From an archaeon UBA583 (GTDB taxonomy: Archaea > Nanobdellota > Nanobdellia > Woesearchaeales > UBA583): a stretch of 64,000 bases of DNA. Location of the stretch: assembly GCA_002506365.1 (NCBI GenBank), contig DAXK01000024.1, positions 1 through 64,000 on the forward strand, read 5' to 3'. The notes below the pieces were generated by a model. That model was given only the letters and a program-made list of their open reading frames with translations. It was not told the origin of the DNA and made no database searches. The stretch's first letter is position 1; each line of letters opens with the position of its first letter. This document shows, in pieces, positions 8,334 through 17,584 of this stretch. The position numbers and the translations under genes were made by a program.

Positions 8334-10076
8334 TCACTTAAGTGATTTTACCATATAAGGGCCTTCTAATTCATAACCAAATTTTCGGTAATATTCTCGA
8401 ACTCCAACACCAGAAATAATAGCCATTTTTTCAAATCCATTTTCCTTTGCAATTTCTTCAGCCCTAGCTAATAATTTTCTCCCCCAACCCTTATGTTGAA
8501 CTAAATTATCACTAGCATCATCACCAACAGGAATAGTTTGACCATAAATATGTAATTCCCTAATTAATGAAGTTTTCGCATCAATTTCAGGTCTTAAATC
8601 AGTTTGAAATGGAAATCTTAATCTAATAAAACCAATCATAGTATCATTCTCATCAGCAACATCTAAAAAATAGTCCTTCCCACCTGAAGAATCATAAGAT
8701 TCAACCTTAATATCAAAAGTTCCCATTTCAACTCCCTCTTTTTGTCTAAATCCAATTTCACGAGCTCTAATGTCCTTTGAAACAATATTATGTTTCTCCA
8801 TTTCCTTATCAACATACTGCCTTAAATTAGAATTACGAACTCCCTCTTGAACCTCAGTAGTAGGAATATCTCTTTGAACTCTCATAACTCTAACATATCT
8901 TGGAATCTCGGCATAAGTTCTAGCAATAATTTCTGCAGCCTTCGGAGTATCAATTGGAACAAATTTACCCATCTCCCACATCTTATATAATGGAGTCCCT
9001 TCAACAACCAAACAAGGATAAATTTTAAGCATATCAGGACGATATTCAGGCAATCTAAATAAATCTAACATTGAATCTTCATCAATATTTAAATCACTCG
9101 CAGGAAGCCCAAGCATCATATGAGCATTAATCTTTAAACAACTATCCTTCATAACTTGAAAACTTCTCTTAGTTTCCTCTAAAGTATGTCCTCGATTAGT
9201 CATTTTCAAACATTTCTCATTTAAAGTTTGAACTCCAACCTCAAATCTTGTAACTCCATACCTTAACATATCATTAACTTGTTTCTCTAATGCCCAATCA
9301 GGTTTAGTCTCAACAGTCAAACCAATAGATCTCACATTAGAAGTTTCATTTCTCGTAATTTCATACTCTAAAGTTTTCTCATTCTTAAGCTTTAAATTAA
9401 GCATTTTCTCATGAACTCTTAATCTTCTCTCCTCAGACTTAAAATCAACCTTAGTTTCAAAAAACTCATTAAACTTAACATAATCAATAGACTTTCGACC
9501 ATCAGAATCTATTAAAATAAACATATCCCCAAAATCATTAATCGCCTTATACACTGAATTTACAAACTCATCACGATACTCAACCTCCAAACTAGGAAAA
9601 GTTCCACCCATAAAAATTAATTCTAATTTGTCAGGCATATGTCCATTAATCACATAATGCTCAAGCCTATTAAAAATTTGAAAATAAGGGTCATAATTAT
9701 TTCTAATTGCACGCATAGCAGCAGGTTCTTTCCCAGTATAACTCTGAGGAGTATCTCCAAAAGGTGAATCAATCCCTCCAGGACAATACATACACTTACC
9801 ATGAGGACAAGCATGCGGTTTTGCAAACAAAGCAACAACCGTAACTCCCGATAACTCCCTAACAGGTTTAATATTTAATTTTTTAATAACCTCATCACGA
9901 TTACTATCATCACAATACGCAATAATCTCAGGATTTTTAATAATTTTTCCAAAATTATACTTTTTAGCATAACTAATTTTTAAATTATTTAACTGTTTAT
10001 CAGACATAGCTGACGAATTCAAAATATCACTAATTAATTCCGAAAATAAAATTTCAGTAGTTTTTTGGTCTAACAT
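8334..10076 (-). CDS. elp3: Elp3 tRNA uridine-34 acyltransferase (radical SAM plus GNAT)
   Basis: The 580-residue protein has the complete Elp3 architecture. A radical-SAM core is preceded by the CPHGKCMYC cluster motif (Cys90, Cys95, Cys98, the C-x4-C-x2-C spacing of archaeal Elp3), and a C-terminal GNAT domain has the acetyl-CoA loop GWGRKLLARAEE and the end motif YYRKFGYELEGPYM. It modifies the wobble uridine (C5) of tRNAs in the cytoplasm, starting from acetyl-CoA and SAM radicals. Archaea carry Elp3 without the other Elongator subunits, consistent with no partner genes here. A TATA-like TTTATAAATATA lies about 25 nt upstream of the ATG. The length is usual for the family. Confidence 0.95.
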   Translation of the reverse strand: MLDQKTTEILFSELISDILNSSAMSDKQLNNLKISYAKKYNFGKIIKNPEIIAYCDDSNRDEVIKKLNIKPVRELSGVTVVALFAKPHACPHGKCMYCPGGIDSPFGDTPQSYTGKEPAAMRAIRNNYDPYFQIFNRLEHYVINGHMPDKLELIFMGGTFPSLEVEYRDEFVNSVYKAINDFGDMFILIDSDGRKSIDYVKFNEFFETKVDFKSEERRLRVHEKMLNLKLKNEKTLEYEITRNETSNVRSIGLTVETKPDWALEKQVNDMLRYGVTRFEVGVQTLNEKCLKMTNRGHTLEETKRSFQVMKDSCLKINAHMMLGLPASDLNIDEDSMLDLFRLPEYRPDMLKIYPCLVVEGTPLYKMWEMGKFVPIDTPKAAEIIARTYAEIPRYVRVMRVQRDIPTTEVQEGVRNSNLRQYVDKEMEKHNIVSKDIRAREIGFRQKEGVEMGTFDIKVESYDSSGGKDYFLDVADENDTMIGFIRLRFPFQTDLRPEIDAKTSLIRELHIYGQTIPVGDDASDNLVQHKGWGRKLLARAEEIAKENGFEKMAIISGVGVREYYRKFGYELEGPYMVKSLK

Positions 10077-10290
10077 AAAATAAAATAAGTATTAAGAATT
10101 TATAAATATATAAGAAAAAGTTACAACTACGAATTTATTCTCTAAAATAATATAACCAAAGCAAGTGAAATGAACTTAAGAATAAAAACGTATTTGTCAA
10201 AATCATAAACCTCAAACAATGAAGCCTAAGTTTTAGTAAGTTACATGAAAAAACTCTTGCAACTAATATAATAAATTAAAAAAAAGTTAA
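10077..10290. other. Intergenic region with a less AT-rich core, possible small RNA
   Basis: The outer parts are AT-rich promoter-like sequence for elp3 and the tail of rps10. The middle (about 10150-10265) is visibly less A/T-biased than ordinary spacers here and has no ORF longer than about a dozen codons. It has no clear C/D or H/ACA boxes and no obvious long hairpin. It is noted as a possible untranslated RNA without further support. Confidence 0.2.
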
Positions 10291-10596
10291 TTAAATTAAC
10301 TTAATTTCAATATTTAATCCACCAGGAATATGTACTTTTGTAATCATTCTAATAACTCTGTCATTAATTTCAACATCAAGCACTCTCTTGTGAATTCTCA
10401 TTTGATATCTTTCAAATGATGCCTTACCTTCACCATCAGGTGATTTTCTAGTAGTAACCTTTAACTTTTTAGTAGGCATTGGGATAGGACCAGCCATTCC
10501 AACTCCTAATTTTTCTGTAATTGATTTTACTTCTTCAACAAACTTGTTGATTTTAGTAATATCATCACACATTAATTTAATTCTTGCTTTGCTCAT
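10291..10596 (-). CDS. rps10: Small-subunit ribosomal protein uS10
   Basis: The 101-residue protein is a standard archaeal uS10. It opens KARIKLMCDDITKINKFV, has the exposed loop GPIPMPTKKLKVTTRKSPDG (about residues 38-57), and the closing RMITKVHIPGGLNIEIKL strand pair. It binds the 3' domain of 16S rRNA in the 30S head. It follows the EF-1A gene with a gap of about 25 nt on the same strand, the classic archaeal tuf-rps10 order, so the two should be one transcript. Confidence 0.97.
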   Translation of the reverse strand: MSKARIKLMCDDITKINKFVEEVKSITEKLGVGMAGPIPMPTKKLKVTTRKSPDGEGKASFERYQMRIHKRVLDVEINDRVIRMITKVHIPGGLNIEIKLI

Positions 10597-10621
10597 TTTG
10601 TAAATATCTAAAAAAGAAAGA

Positions 10622-11905
10622 TTAGAATTTTAATTCTTTCTTAACTGAATCAATACATTGACCAGCAGCAACTGTTTTACCAGAGTCTCTAATAGCGAAT
10701 CTTGCTAATTGAGGAATTTCCTTATTTGATTCAATTACAACAGCCTTTAAAGGTGTGAATTTAACAATAGCAGCATCTCCATTTCTAATGAAGTCTGGGT
10801 TTTTAGCCATATCTCCATTTAACTTTTCAACCATTTCAGTAATTCTACATGAAACTTGAGCAGTGTGGATGTGGAATACAGGTGAATAACCTACAGTAAT
10901 AACTGATGGGTGGTTCATAACAAAAATTTGTCCTGTAAATTCTGTAACTAAAGCAGGTGGTGCGTCAGGTGTTCCAATAACATCTCCTTTTGCAATATCT
11001 CCCTTGTTAAATCCTTTAACTGAGAATCCTACATTATATCCAGGTAATGCTTCAGGAACTTTTTCGTGGTGCATTTCTACATCCTTAATTTCTCCAGCCA
11101 TACCAGTTCCAGTCTTTGAAGGAACAGCAACACACTTAGTATTACCTCTTAAAATTCCAGTCTCAACTCTTCCAACAGGCACTAAACCAATTCCCTTAAT
11201 AGCGTAACAATCTTGAATTGGAACTCTTAAAGGTAATGTTGTAGGCTTTTCTTCAGTTTCAAATTCATTAAGCATTTCAACTAAAGTTCCTTCAGTAAAC
11301 CAAGGCATATTTTCTGATTTTTGGAAAACATTATCTCCCATTAAAGCAGCAATAGGAACATATCTTACAGATTTAAATCCTAAAGGTGTAACTAAAGCAG
11401 CAACTTCAGTCTTAACTTCGTTGAATCTAGCTTCAGAATATTCTCTCATATCCATCTTGTTAACAGCAATAATTAATTGGTTAATTCCAAATGTCTTTGA
11501 TAAGTAAGCGTGTTCTTTTGATTGTTCATTAATACCATCAGTAGCAGCAACAACTAAAACAGCAGCATCAGCTTGTGATACACCTGTAATCATGTTTTTA
11601 ATAAAGTCTGCGTGCCCTGGAGCATCAATAATTGTAAATTCGTAAACATCTGATTCGAATTTCTTGTGTGAAAGATCAATAGTTACTCCTCTCTCTCTCT
11701 CTTCAGCTAAGTTGTCCATAGTATAAGCGAATTCAAATCCAGCTTTTCCATTTTCAGCAGCTAAGTCTTTTAACTTTCTCATATCTTGCTCAGATACAGC
11801 TCCACCATCGAATAATAATCTACCAACTGTAGTTGATTTTCCGTGGTCTACGTGTCCAATAAACACCACATTAAAGTGTGGTTTTGTTCCTGAATAATTT
11901 GCCAT
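10622..11905 (-). CDS. tuf: Translation elongation factor EF-1A
   Basis: The 427-residue GTPase delivers aminoacyl-tRNA to the ribosome. G-motifs are intact: GHVDHGKS (17-24), the switch I region around ERGVTID, DAPGH (94-98) and NKMD (149-152). The two beta-barrel domains follow, and the length matches archaeal EF-1A. Codons end in G/C more often than in the large surface genes (e.g. AAG, GGT), consistent with high expression. A TATA-like TTTATATT lies about 30 nt upstream of the ATG, giving a very short leader. It is upstream of rps10 in the same unit. Confidence 0.98.
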   Translation of the reverse strand: MANYSGTKPHFNVVFIGHVDHGKSTTVGRLLFDGGAVSEQDMRKLKDLAAENGKAGFEFAYTMDNLAEERERGVTIDLSHKKFESDVYEFTIIDAPGHADFIKNMITGVSQADAAVLVVAATDGINEQSKEHAYLSKTFGINQLIIAVNKMDMREYSEARFNEVKTEVAALVTPLGFKSVRYVPIAALMGDNVFQKSENMPWFTEGTLVEMLNEFETEEKPTTLPLRVPIQDCYAIKGIGLVPVGRVETGILRGNTKCVAVPSKTGTGMAGEIKDVEMHHEKVPEALPGYNVGFSVKGFNKGDIAKGDVIGTPDAPPALVTEFTGQIFVMNHPSVITVGYSPVFHIHTAQVSCRITEMVEKLNGDMAKNPDFIRNGDAAIVKFTPLKAVVIESNKEIPQLARFAIRDSGKTVAAGQCIDSVKKELKF

Positions 11906-12048
11906 TTTTTAAAATATTTACTCATATAACTAAAATATAAACAAAATTGATTACAATTTAATTAATATAGTATACATAATAATAACATAATTTTATTTAT
12001 AAATATTGTGATAAACAAAAAAAATTAGAATTAAAAATATTATTTAAA

Positions 12049-14220
12049 TTACATACTACTCAAAACTTGAGCTCCAACATATGTAAACAATAAAATTCCA
12101 CAACAAACAATAATTGAATACTTTGTAATTGATTTAATCATCGTATTACCAATTGAATACTTTGTAAAAATTGGATCATTCCCCCCTTCTAAATTTGTAA
12201 CCATATAAATTAAAATTGCAATTAAAGCTGTAATATATAATCCAACTACACCCTGAAATAAATAAGTCGGAATACTTTGACCCAAAAATCCTCCTAAACT
12301 ATCACTTGATGCTCCTGTCCCAGATAATTCTGCAGTTGCATCCGATAAAGTTCCCATAATCATAGTAACTAAAGATACAATAGATACAACAACTCCCGTA
12401 ATTAGAGGTGCTAAATAATTTGCTTGTCCTTTCATAGACCCTAAACTCTCAGACAATAAATCTTTTAATCTTTCAGCACTCATATGAATCTCAGATAAAT
12501 AACGACTTAAATCAATTAAAGTTTTAGCAGAAATCTCTGGACCCTTCTCATTAGCTTTAATAAAAATTTTCATACTAGAAATAATCAATTCAGATTGATA
12601 CTCATTAATAGCACCTTTTTCTGAATCAAAAATTGCTCCCTCAACAGACAACCCATTAAATTTAATATTTGAATCAATCTCCGAAAAAAATTTTCCAGTC
12701 TCAGTTCCACGCATCGTATCTGCAACCGCACCAAATGCTAATTCTGATGCAATCCCCTCATTAATTCTATTTCCTAACTGAAAAGTTGCTGAAGCAAATT
12801 CTTTCTCAAGTTTTTTAGTTTTATCACGTAACCCAATCAAACCACCATACTTAGTCCTCAAATAAGTTCCAAACATATAAGCAATCCCTAAAGGAATAAA
12901 TAAACTCAATAATCCAGGATAAACTCCATAAGGTCCATATTCATAACCCCCATCAGTTGAATCAATTGTTTCATAAGATTGAAAATAAGAAAAAGCCCCA
13001 TCTTCAAAAACTCCACCAAGAGCAGCATTTAAAGTTAAATCCAAACCTGTTAAATGAAAAATAATTGGACTTGCCCCAATTAATAAAAATAACCCCCCAG
13101 TAAAAATAGCAGGAACAATTGGATTTAAATAATAAGTTTTAGAACCAAGTTTTAAAGGATATTTTTGAACTTGTTCAATATTTTTAATATTTGGCTTTTT
13201 AACTGAATTAACTCCACCAGGCCTATTAAAAATAATCATAAACCCAAAATAAGAAACTCCAATAGGAAATAAAATATTATATAATAAAAATACAACTTGC
13301 CAAACAGATTTAGGATCTCCAAAAGAAGCCGCAAGTGGTAAAATAATTAAACCTAAAATTGGTAAAACAACTCCAATCATATTAAAAGTTGAAACCTTAC
13401 CAGAAAGTTCTTGTGCAAAATGAATCATTCTCTCATAACTACCTTGTAAAATTGTATCAAGTGATTTATCTAATAAAATAATACGACGAACATCTTCACT
13501 TTCAAATAAACTACTCTCAATTAAATATAATGCTTCTAAAAATTCTAAATTCTCATCACGCCAACTCTCCAAGTAATGATCTAACGCTTGTTTAATATCT
13601 GGATACTCAGCATTTTCAACTTGCCACAAAATTCTTTTAAAATCTAATCCTAATGGACCTGATAAATAATTAGCTGCAAAAGCAATTGCAAGTTCAAGAT
13701 TAGAATTAAAACGCATAAATGCAACAATATAAAATACTCCAATAATTACTTCATCATTTGCTTTAGCTCTAAACCTTTTTTCAAATAAACTAGGTATTGT
13801 TTGTAAAGCAAAATAAGAACCCATCCCTAAAAGTAATAATCCAATCCCAATTGTCCCTTGACCAATAATAAACAATAACAAACCAAAAACAACAATAGAC
13901 ATTGAAATAATTACTGAAAAACTCATAACTCCTGCGGGCGTACAATTTAAATGTGCACCAAAAATTGATTTTTGAAATTTTTCAGCAGTTGCTTTATCAG
14001 GCTCTAACTTAAAATATTTTTCACAAAAAGAACAAGTTTTTTCATACCATGAACTAGTTTTAGGAGATTTTTCAGAACGAAAAGTTTGATAATCAGAAGA
14101 CCCATAATCCCCATCTAAATTTCCAGAAACATCACCACTTAAACTTGAAAGAGATTTTTCATCAAGTTGAGTTCGTAATTTTTCCTCAAATTTTTTTAAA
14201 AATAATTCCTTATCTCCCAT
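12049..14220 (-). CDS. TadC/FlaJ-like (T2SF domain) pilus assembly membrane protein
   Basis: The 723-residue polytopic protein is the membrane platform of an archaeal type IV pilus or related secretion system. It starts with a soluble, charged N-terminal region of about 100 residues. Membrane helices follow near 100-150 and a first T2SF-like cytoplasmic helical domain (around LNSNLELAIAFAANYLSGPLGL through YERMIHFAQELSGKVS). Then come a helix pair, a loop, and a second similar domain (LGNRINEGIASELAFGAVADTM through MSAERLKDLLSESLGSMKGQ) with C-terminal helices. Such proteins couple a GspE/FlaI ATPase to pilin extrusion. That ATPase is not in this window. It stands alone on the minus strand between EF-1A and a divergent zinc protein. 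Pilin-like genes elsewhere in the window could be clients. Confidence 0.8.
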   Translation of the reverse strand: MGDKELFLKKFEEKLRTQLDEKSLSSLSGDVSGNLDGDYGSSDYQTFRSEKSPKTSSWYEKTCSFCEKYFKLEPDKATAEKFQKSIFGAHLNCTPAGVMSFSVIISMSIVVFGLLLFIIGQGTIGIGLLLLGMGSYFALQTIPSLFEKRFRAKANDEVIIGVFYIVAFMRFNSNLELAIAFAANYLSGPLGLDFKRILWQVENAEYPDIKQALDHYLESWRDENLEFLEALYLIESSLFESEDVRRIILLDKSLDTILQGSYERMIHFAQELSGKVSTFNMIGVVLPILGLIILPLAASFGDPKSVWQVVFLLYNILFPIGVSYFGFMIIFNRPGGVNSVKKPNIKNIEQVQKYPLKLGSKTYYLNPIVPAIFTGGLFLLIGASPIIFHLTGLDLTLNAALGGVFEDGAFSYFQSYETIDSTDGGYEYGPYGVYPGLLSLFIPLGIAYMFGTYLRTKYGGLIGLRDKTKKLEKEFASATFQLGNRINEGIASELAFGAVADTMRGTETGKFFSEIDSNIKFNGLSVEGAIFDSEKGAINEYQSELIISSMKIFIKANEKGPEISAKTLIDLSRYLSEIHMSAERLKDLLSESLGSMKGQANYLAPLITGVVVSIVSLVTMIMGTLSDATAELSGTGASSDSLGGFLGQSIPTYLFQGVVGLYITALIAILIYMVTNLEGGNDPIFTKYSIGNTMIKSITKYSIIVCCGILLFTYVGAQVLSSM

Positions 14221-14452
14221 TTTATAAAATATAATTTCTAAATATTGAAATAAATCAATACATCATAATGAAAAAACAAATTTCAATATTATAAATATAT
14301 CTTACTCCAAATAAGTATAAAAAATAAAAATAGAATGAAATATTATAAAAATAAAATATAAAAAAATAAAATAAAATAAACACAAGATGATAAAATAAAA
14401 TTAAAATTAAAAAAATAAAACATATTTAAAAATAAAAAATAAAAACAATAGA

Positions 14453-14460
14453 TTATATAA
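14453..14460 (+). promoter_or_regulatory. TATA box of the NMD3-like gene
   Basis: TTATATAA is centred about 27 nt before the ATG at 14484, indicating a leaderless transcript. Confidence 0.45.
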
Positions 14461-14483
14461 ATAAAAACTAATTCTATAATATT

Positions 14484-14816
14484 ATGAGTGTATTTAAAAA
14501 ATCCTGTTTTGAATGTGGTAAAAAAGTTGATGTTGTAAAAGAAAGTTTATGTCTTGACTGTTACAAAGAACAAAACCCACCAATTAAGGAAGTAAAACAA
14601 ATGAATTTAAAATACTGTAATATTTGTGGAAGAATTCATTATAACAATTATTTTTATGAAGTTGATGAATTTGAAGAACATTTACCTAATTTAATGAAAA
14701 AAAGAATTGAATTAAGTGATGGATATAAATTAAACAATATTACTATTGAAGACTTTGAAGTTAGAGGAAGTAAAATCGGATTCGATGTCGAAGTAGATTG
14801 TGATTTCGCTAATTAA
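14484..14816 (+). CDS. NMD3-like N-terminal zinc-finger protein (short form)
   Basis: The 110-residue protein resembles the N-terminal zinc region of archaeal NMD3, the 60S/50S maturation factor. It has CFEC (8-11), CLDC (23-26) and CNIC (45-48), with intervening text (ECGKKVDVVKESLCLDCYKE) like the family, followed by a small alpha/beta segment. Full archaeal NMD3 is several times longer and normally has a fourth Cys pair. Here only a lone Cys near the C-terminus (VDCDF) is present. It could be a reduced NMD3 acting on the large subunit, or a stand-alone zinc ribbon. It is leaderless, and a terminator-like hairpin follows. Confidence 0.6.
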   Translation: MSVFKKSCFECGKKVDVVKESLCLDCYKEQNPPIKEVKQMNLKYCNICGRIHYNNYFYEVDEFEEHLPNLMKKRIELSDGYKLNNITIEDFEVRGSKIGFDVEVDCDFAN

Positions 14817-14850
14817 TAATTTTCAAATAACTAAATCCCAAATCTAAATT

Positions 14851-14880
14851 CCTAACTTTAAAATTAGGACATTTTTTTTT
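14851..14880 (+). terminator. Hairpin plus T-tract terminator
   Basis: CCTAA...TTAGG inverted repeat (14851-14868) is followed by a run of nine T in the gap after the NMD3-like gene. Archaeal termination is driven mainly by the T-tract. Confidence 0.5.
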
Positions 14881-14905
14881 ATTAAATAATCATTATTAAA
14901 TATTT

Positions 14906-15451
14906 ATGTTTAATCCTTTTAAGAAAAAAGATGAAGACGGATTTTCCATGAATGATATGGAACTTCCAAGTCTAGGAGATAATTCCAACCAATTTACTGA
15001 AAATAATTCTATGGGCGATATGCCACAATTACCAAATTTAGATTCTGGAAATGAATATGACTCAACAAATTTATCAAATCCACAATCAAATAATTTCGAA
15101 CAAGATATTGAAAATACACCTGGACTAAGTGGAATGCAAGAAATGAATTCAACTCCAAGTTTTCAAACACCACAAAACCAACCAGAAATAAATTCTAACC
15201 CAAATAATCCATTTGCTAATGAAAGTTCTGTGTCAAATACATCTACTCAAACAAACCAAAGTCAAGATTTACACAATGAAATCTCAAAAGCAAAATTAGA
15301 TACAATAAGTTCAAAAATGGAAGTTTTAGAACATAGAGTATCAAACATAGATAATAAATTAGACTTAATTTTAAAATTAATTCAAGCAGAAGTTTCAACT
15401 GAAACAAAAATGAAAGTAAACATTGATGAAAAAATGTCACAATTTAGATGA
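14906..15451 (+). CDS. Disordered, coiled-coil-ended cytoplasmic protein
   Basis: The 181-residue protein has three parts: a short basic head (MFNPFKKKDEDG), about 110 residues of low-complexity Asn/Gln/Ser/Pro sequence with no predicted fold, and a C-terminal helix with regular heptads (KLDTISSKMEVLEHRVSNID, then DNKLDLILKLI). It lacks a signal peptide. Its stop codon overlaps the start of the following metalloprotease (ATGA overlap at 15448-15451), which implies translational coupling and a shared role, perhaps as a scaffold or adaptor. No family is recognised. Confidence 0.6.
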   Translation: MFNPFKKKDEDGFSMNDMELPSLGDNSNQFTENNSMGDMPQLPNLDSGNEYDSTNLSNPQSNNFEQDIENTPGLSGMQEMNSTPSFQTPQNQPEINSNPNNPFANESSVSNTSTQTNQSQDLHNEISKAKLDTISSKMEVLEHRVSNIDNKLDLILKLIQAEVSTETKMKVNIDEKMSQFR

Positions 15452-16347
15452 AAAAAAATAAACTTAAATCCTGTCAATTTTTAAAACCAATTATACTAAT
15501 TTTAATTTCAATAATTCTATACGCATTACCTCAAATTTTAGCACCAACATACCAGATTGGAATACTGCCAGTAGATAATATATCTCAAAAAGAATTAATA
15601 ACAATTAATTCAAGTTTTAAAACCTACAATAAATACTTTCAAAGTCAAATTCTAAATGAAACATTAAATAGTTCTTACATAAAACAAGAAAATGGATTCT
15701 TATTAAATGATGATTTTTTCAAATATAAAAATATAACTCATATAAAACAGAAATACGATTTGGATTTTTTAATAATCACAACAGACAAACAAATTAAAGA
15801 TTTTAATAAAGGAGGATTTGGAATCTGGGGACAAGCTGACACTGTAACAGAAACCGTACTAATGACAACAATTTATTTTGGAAATGATAAAAAAATATTA
15901 CCAAGTATCGCGCAACACGAAATATTTCACCTGTTTGGATACCTACATAACCCAATTGAAAAAAATGGAATAATGCAATACAAAGATAATATTGGAACTC
16001 AAGAATTATCAAATTATTATAATATTCAATTACCAATTAGAATATTTGTAAAACAATTTATCACAAATCAAAGTTTTGGAGTAAACTATTTTTTAATAAA
16101 TTTAATATTAGTTTTAGCACTTTATCCACTATTTTTAGGACTAAATCAAATACTTCAAATATTACTAAAAAATAAAAAGATAAAAATAAACAATAAAATT
16201 AATCACATCTCATCAAATTTAGGATTATTCATACTATTTTGTATGAACTTTGGACATTTAGTTTTATTCGCAAGTATATTCCTAAGTTTATCAATAAATT
16301 ATTGTTTATGTTTTAGAAAAATTGAAAATAATTATATCGACAATTAG
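15448..16347 (+). CDS. Membrane-anchored metzincin-type metalloprotease
   Basis: The 299-residue protein has an N-terminal membrane helix (about 13-29), a soluble domain that ends with HEIFHLFGYLH (His157, Glu158, His161, His167), the extended zinc motif HExxHxxGxxH of metzincins, and a nearby Met-turn GIMQY (Met176). Three membrane helices follow (about 205-230, 255-275 and 277-292). The closest general match is the archaemetzincin group, but archaemetzincins are soluble and have extra Cys that are missing here. The catalytic domain may face outward, given the N-terminal helix. It overlaps the coiled-coil gene by 4 nt. The substrate is unknown. Surface proteins would fit. Confidence 0.7.
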   Translation: MKKNKLKSCQFLKPIILILISIILYALPQILAPTYQIGILPVDNISQKELITINSSFKTYNKYFQSQILNETLNSSYIKQENGFLLNDDFFKYKNITHIKQKYDLDFLIITTDKQIKDFNKGGFGIWGQADTVTETVLMTTIYFGNDKKILPSIAQHEIFHLFGYLHNPIEKNGIMQYKDNIGTQELSNYYNIQLPIRIFVKQFITNQSFGVNYFLINLILVLALYPLFLGLNQILQILLKNKKIKINNKINHISSNLGLFILFCMNFGHLVLFASIFLSLSINYCLCFRKIENNYIDN

Positions 16348-16400
16348 TATTTCCCCAGTTTAAATTAAAGTTATAATATAAAATATTTAAATCACCCAAC

Positions 16401-16410
16401 TTTATAAATA
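16401..16410 (+). promoter_or_regulatory. TATA box of rlmN
   Basis: TTTATAAATA is centred 25 nt before the ATG at 16430, predicting a leaderless mRNA. Confidence 0.5.
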
Positions 16411-16429
16411 AAAAGATAATAATAATACT

Positions 16430-17506
16430 ATGAACGAGCAAATCGAAAATTTATTTAAGGAAAATAATGTTCCTAAATTTAGACTAAAACAACTACAACA
16501 CGCAATTTATAAAGATTTAATTACTGATTTTGAACAAATTACAACATTTCCAAAATGGTTAAAAGATAAAATTAAAGCAGCTAATATCCCATTAACAACA
16601 ATGGAATTAATTGAATCCCACAGAAGTGGAAATACAGTAAAATTCGTTTTAAAAACACACGATGGACACTTTATTGAATCAGTTCTAATCGAACACAAAG
16701 ATGAAAGAAAAACTGTATGCGTATCTTGTCAAGTATTCTGTGCTGTTGGATGTAAATTCTGCGCAACTGGAGCAAATTCCTATAAAAGAAACTTAACAAC
16801 TGATGAAATTACAGAACAAGTATTATTTGTATCAAGATATTTAAAACACCAAGATGCAAGAGTAACTAATATTGTATATATGGGGATGGGAGAACCATTT
16901 TTAACATATAAACCAGTTGAAGAATCAGTTAAACTTCTAAACTCACCAGACTATTTCAATATCGGAGCAAGACATATTGTTGTATCAACTTCAGGAATTG
17001 TTCCAAGAATTTATGATTACGCTGAAATTGGAATTCAAGCTAAATTAGCAATTTCCCTCCACGCACCAAATCAAAAACTAAGAAGTGAATTAATGCCAAT
17101 TAATGATAGATACCCACTAGCAGATTTAATGAAAGCCTGCGATTACTTTGTAGAAAAAACTGGAAAAAGAATTAGTTACGAATATGTTTTAATTGGTGGA
17201 ATTAATGACCAAATTGAGCAAGCAAAAGAACTAGTTGATTTACTAATTGATAGAAAATCCCATGTAAACTTATTAGTATATAACCCACACGAATTTGCTG
17301 ACTACAAAATGCCATTAGAAAAAGATGTAATCGCATTTAGAAATTACTTACAAACTAGAGGGATTGAAGTAACAATTAGAAAATCTATGGGAGATGACAT
17401 CTCAGGTGCTTGTGGACAATTATCAGGAAAACAATTAGAAGAAAAAAATAAAGGACCTGTATTTGCCCAAAAGGAATATTTTGATGGAGACCTTGAGAAA
17501 AAATAA
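16430..17506 (+). CDS. rlmN: RlmN-type dual-specificity RNA methyltransferase
   Basis: The 358-residue radical-SAM methyl synthase makes 2-methyladenosine in 23S rRNA (A2503) and in some tRNAs. The cluster Cys are C104, C108 and C111 (FCAVGCKFC), the resolving Cys is C97 (VCVSCQ, the E. coli Cys118 position), and the methyl-carrying Cys near 332 lies in GDDISGACGQL, identical in layout to the bacterial enzyme. The N-terminal FRLKQLQHAIYKD helix region is also typical. All catalytic residues are present, so it should be active. RlmN is mainly bacterial, so lateral origin is possible, but composition matches the host. Confidence 0.95.
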   Translation: MNEQIENLFKENNVPKFRLKQLQHAIYKDLITDFEQITTFPKWLKDKIKAANIPLTTMELIESHRSGNTVKFVLKTHDGHFIESVLIEHKDERKTVCVSCQVFCAVGCKFCATGANSYKRNLTTDEITEQVLFVSRYLKHQDARVTNIVYMGMGEPFLTYKPVEESVKLLNSPDYFNIGARHIVVSTSGIVPRIYDYAEIGIQAKLAISLHAPNQKLRSELMPINDRYPLADLMKACDYFVEKTGKRISYEYVLIGGINDQIEQAKELVDLLIDRKSHVNLLVYNPHEFADYKMPLEKDVIAFRNYLQTRGIEVTIRKSMGDDISGACGQLSGKQLEEKNKGPVFAQKEYFDGDLEKK

Positions 17507-17584
17507 TAAATCAAATTTTAAATAAAAGATTATAAAAATTTTAATTTATCTTGACTTTAAAAATATAAAAATAAATCCAATTAG

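Noticed and set aside
10116..10265. C/D-box guide RNA in the rps10-elp3 spacer
   Set aside because: No convincing RTGATGA plus CTGA box pair could be found on either strand.
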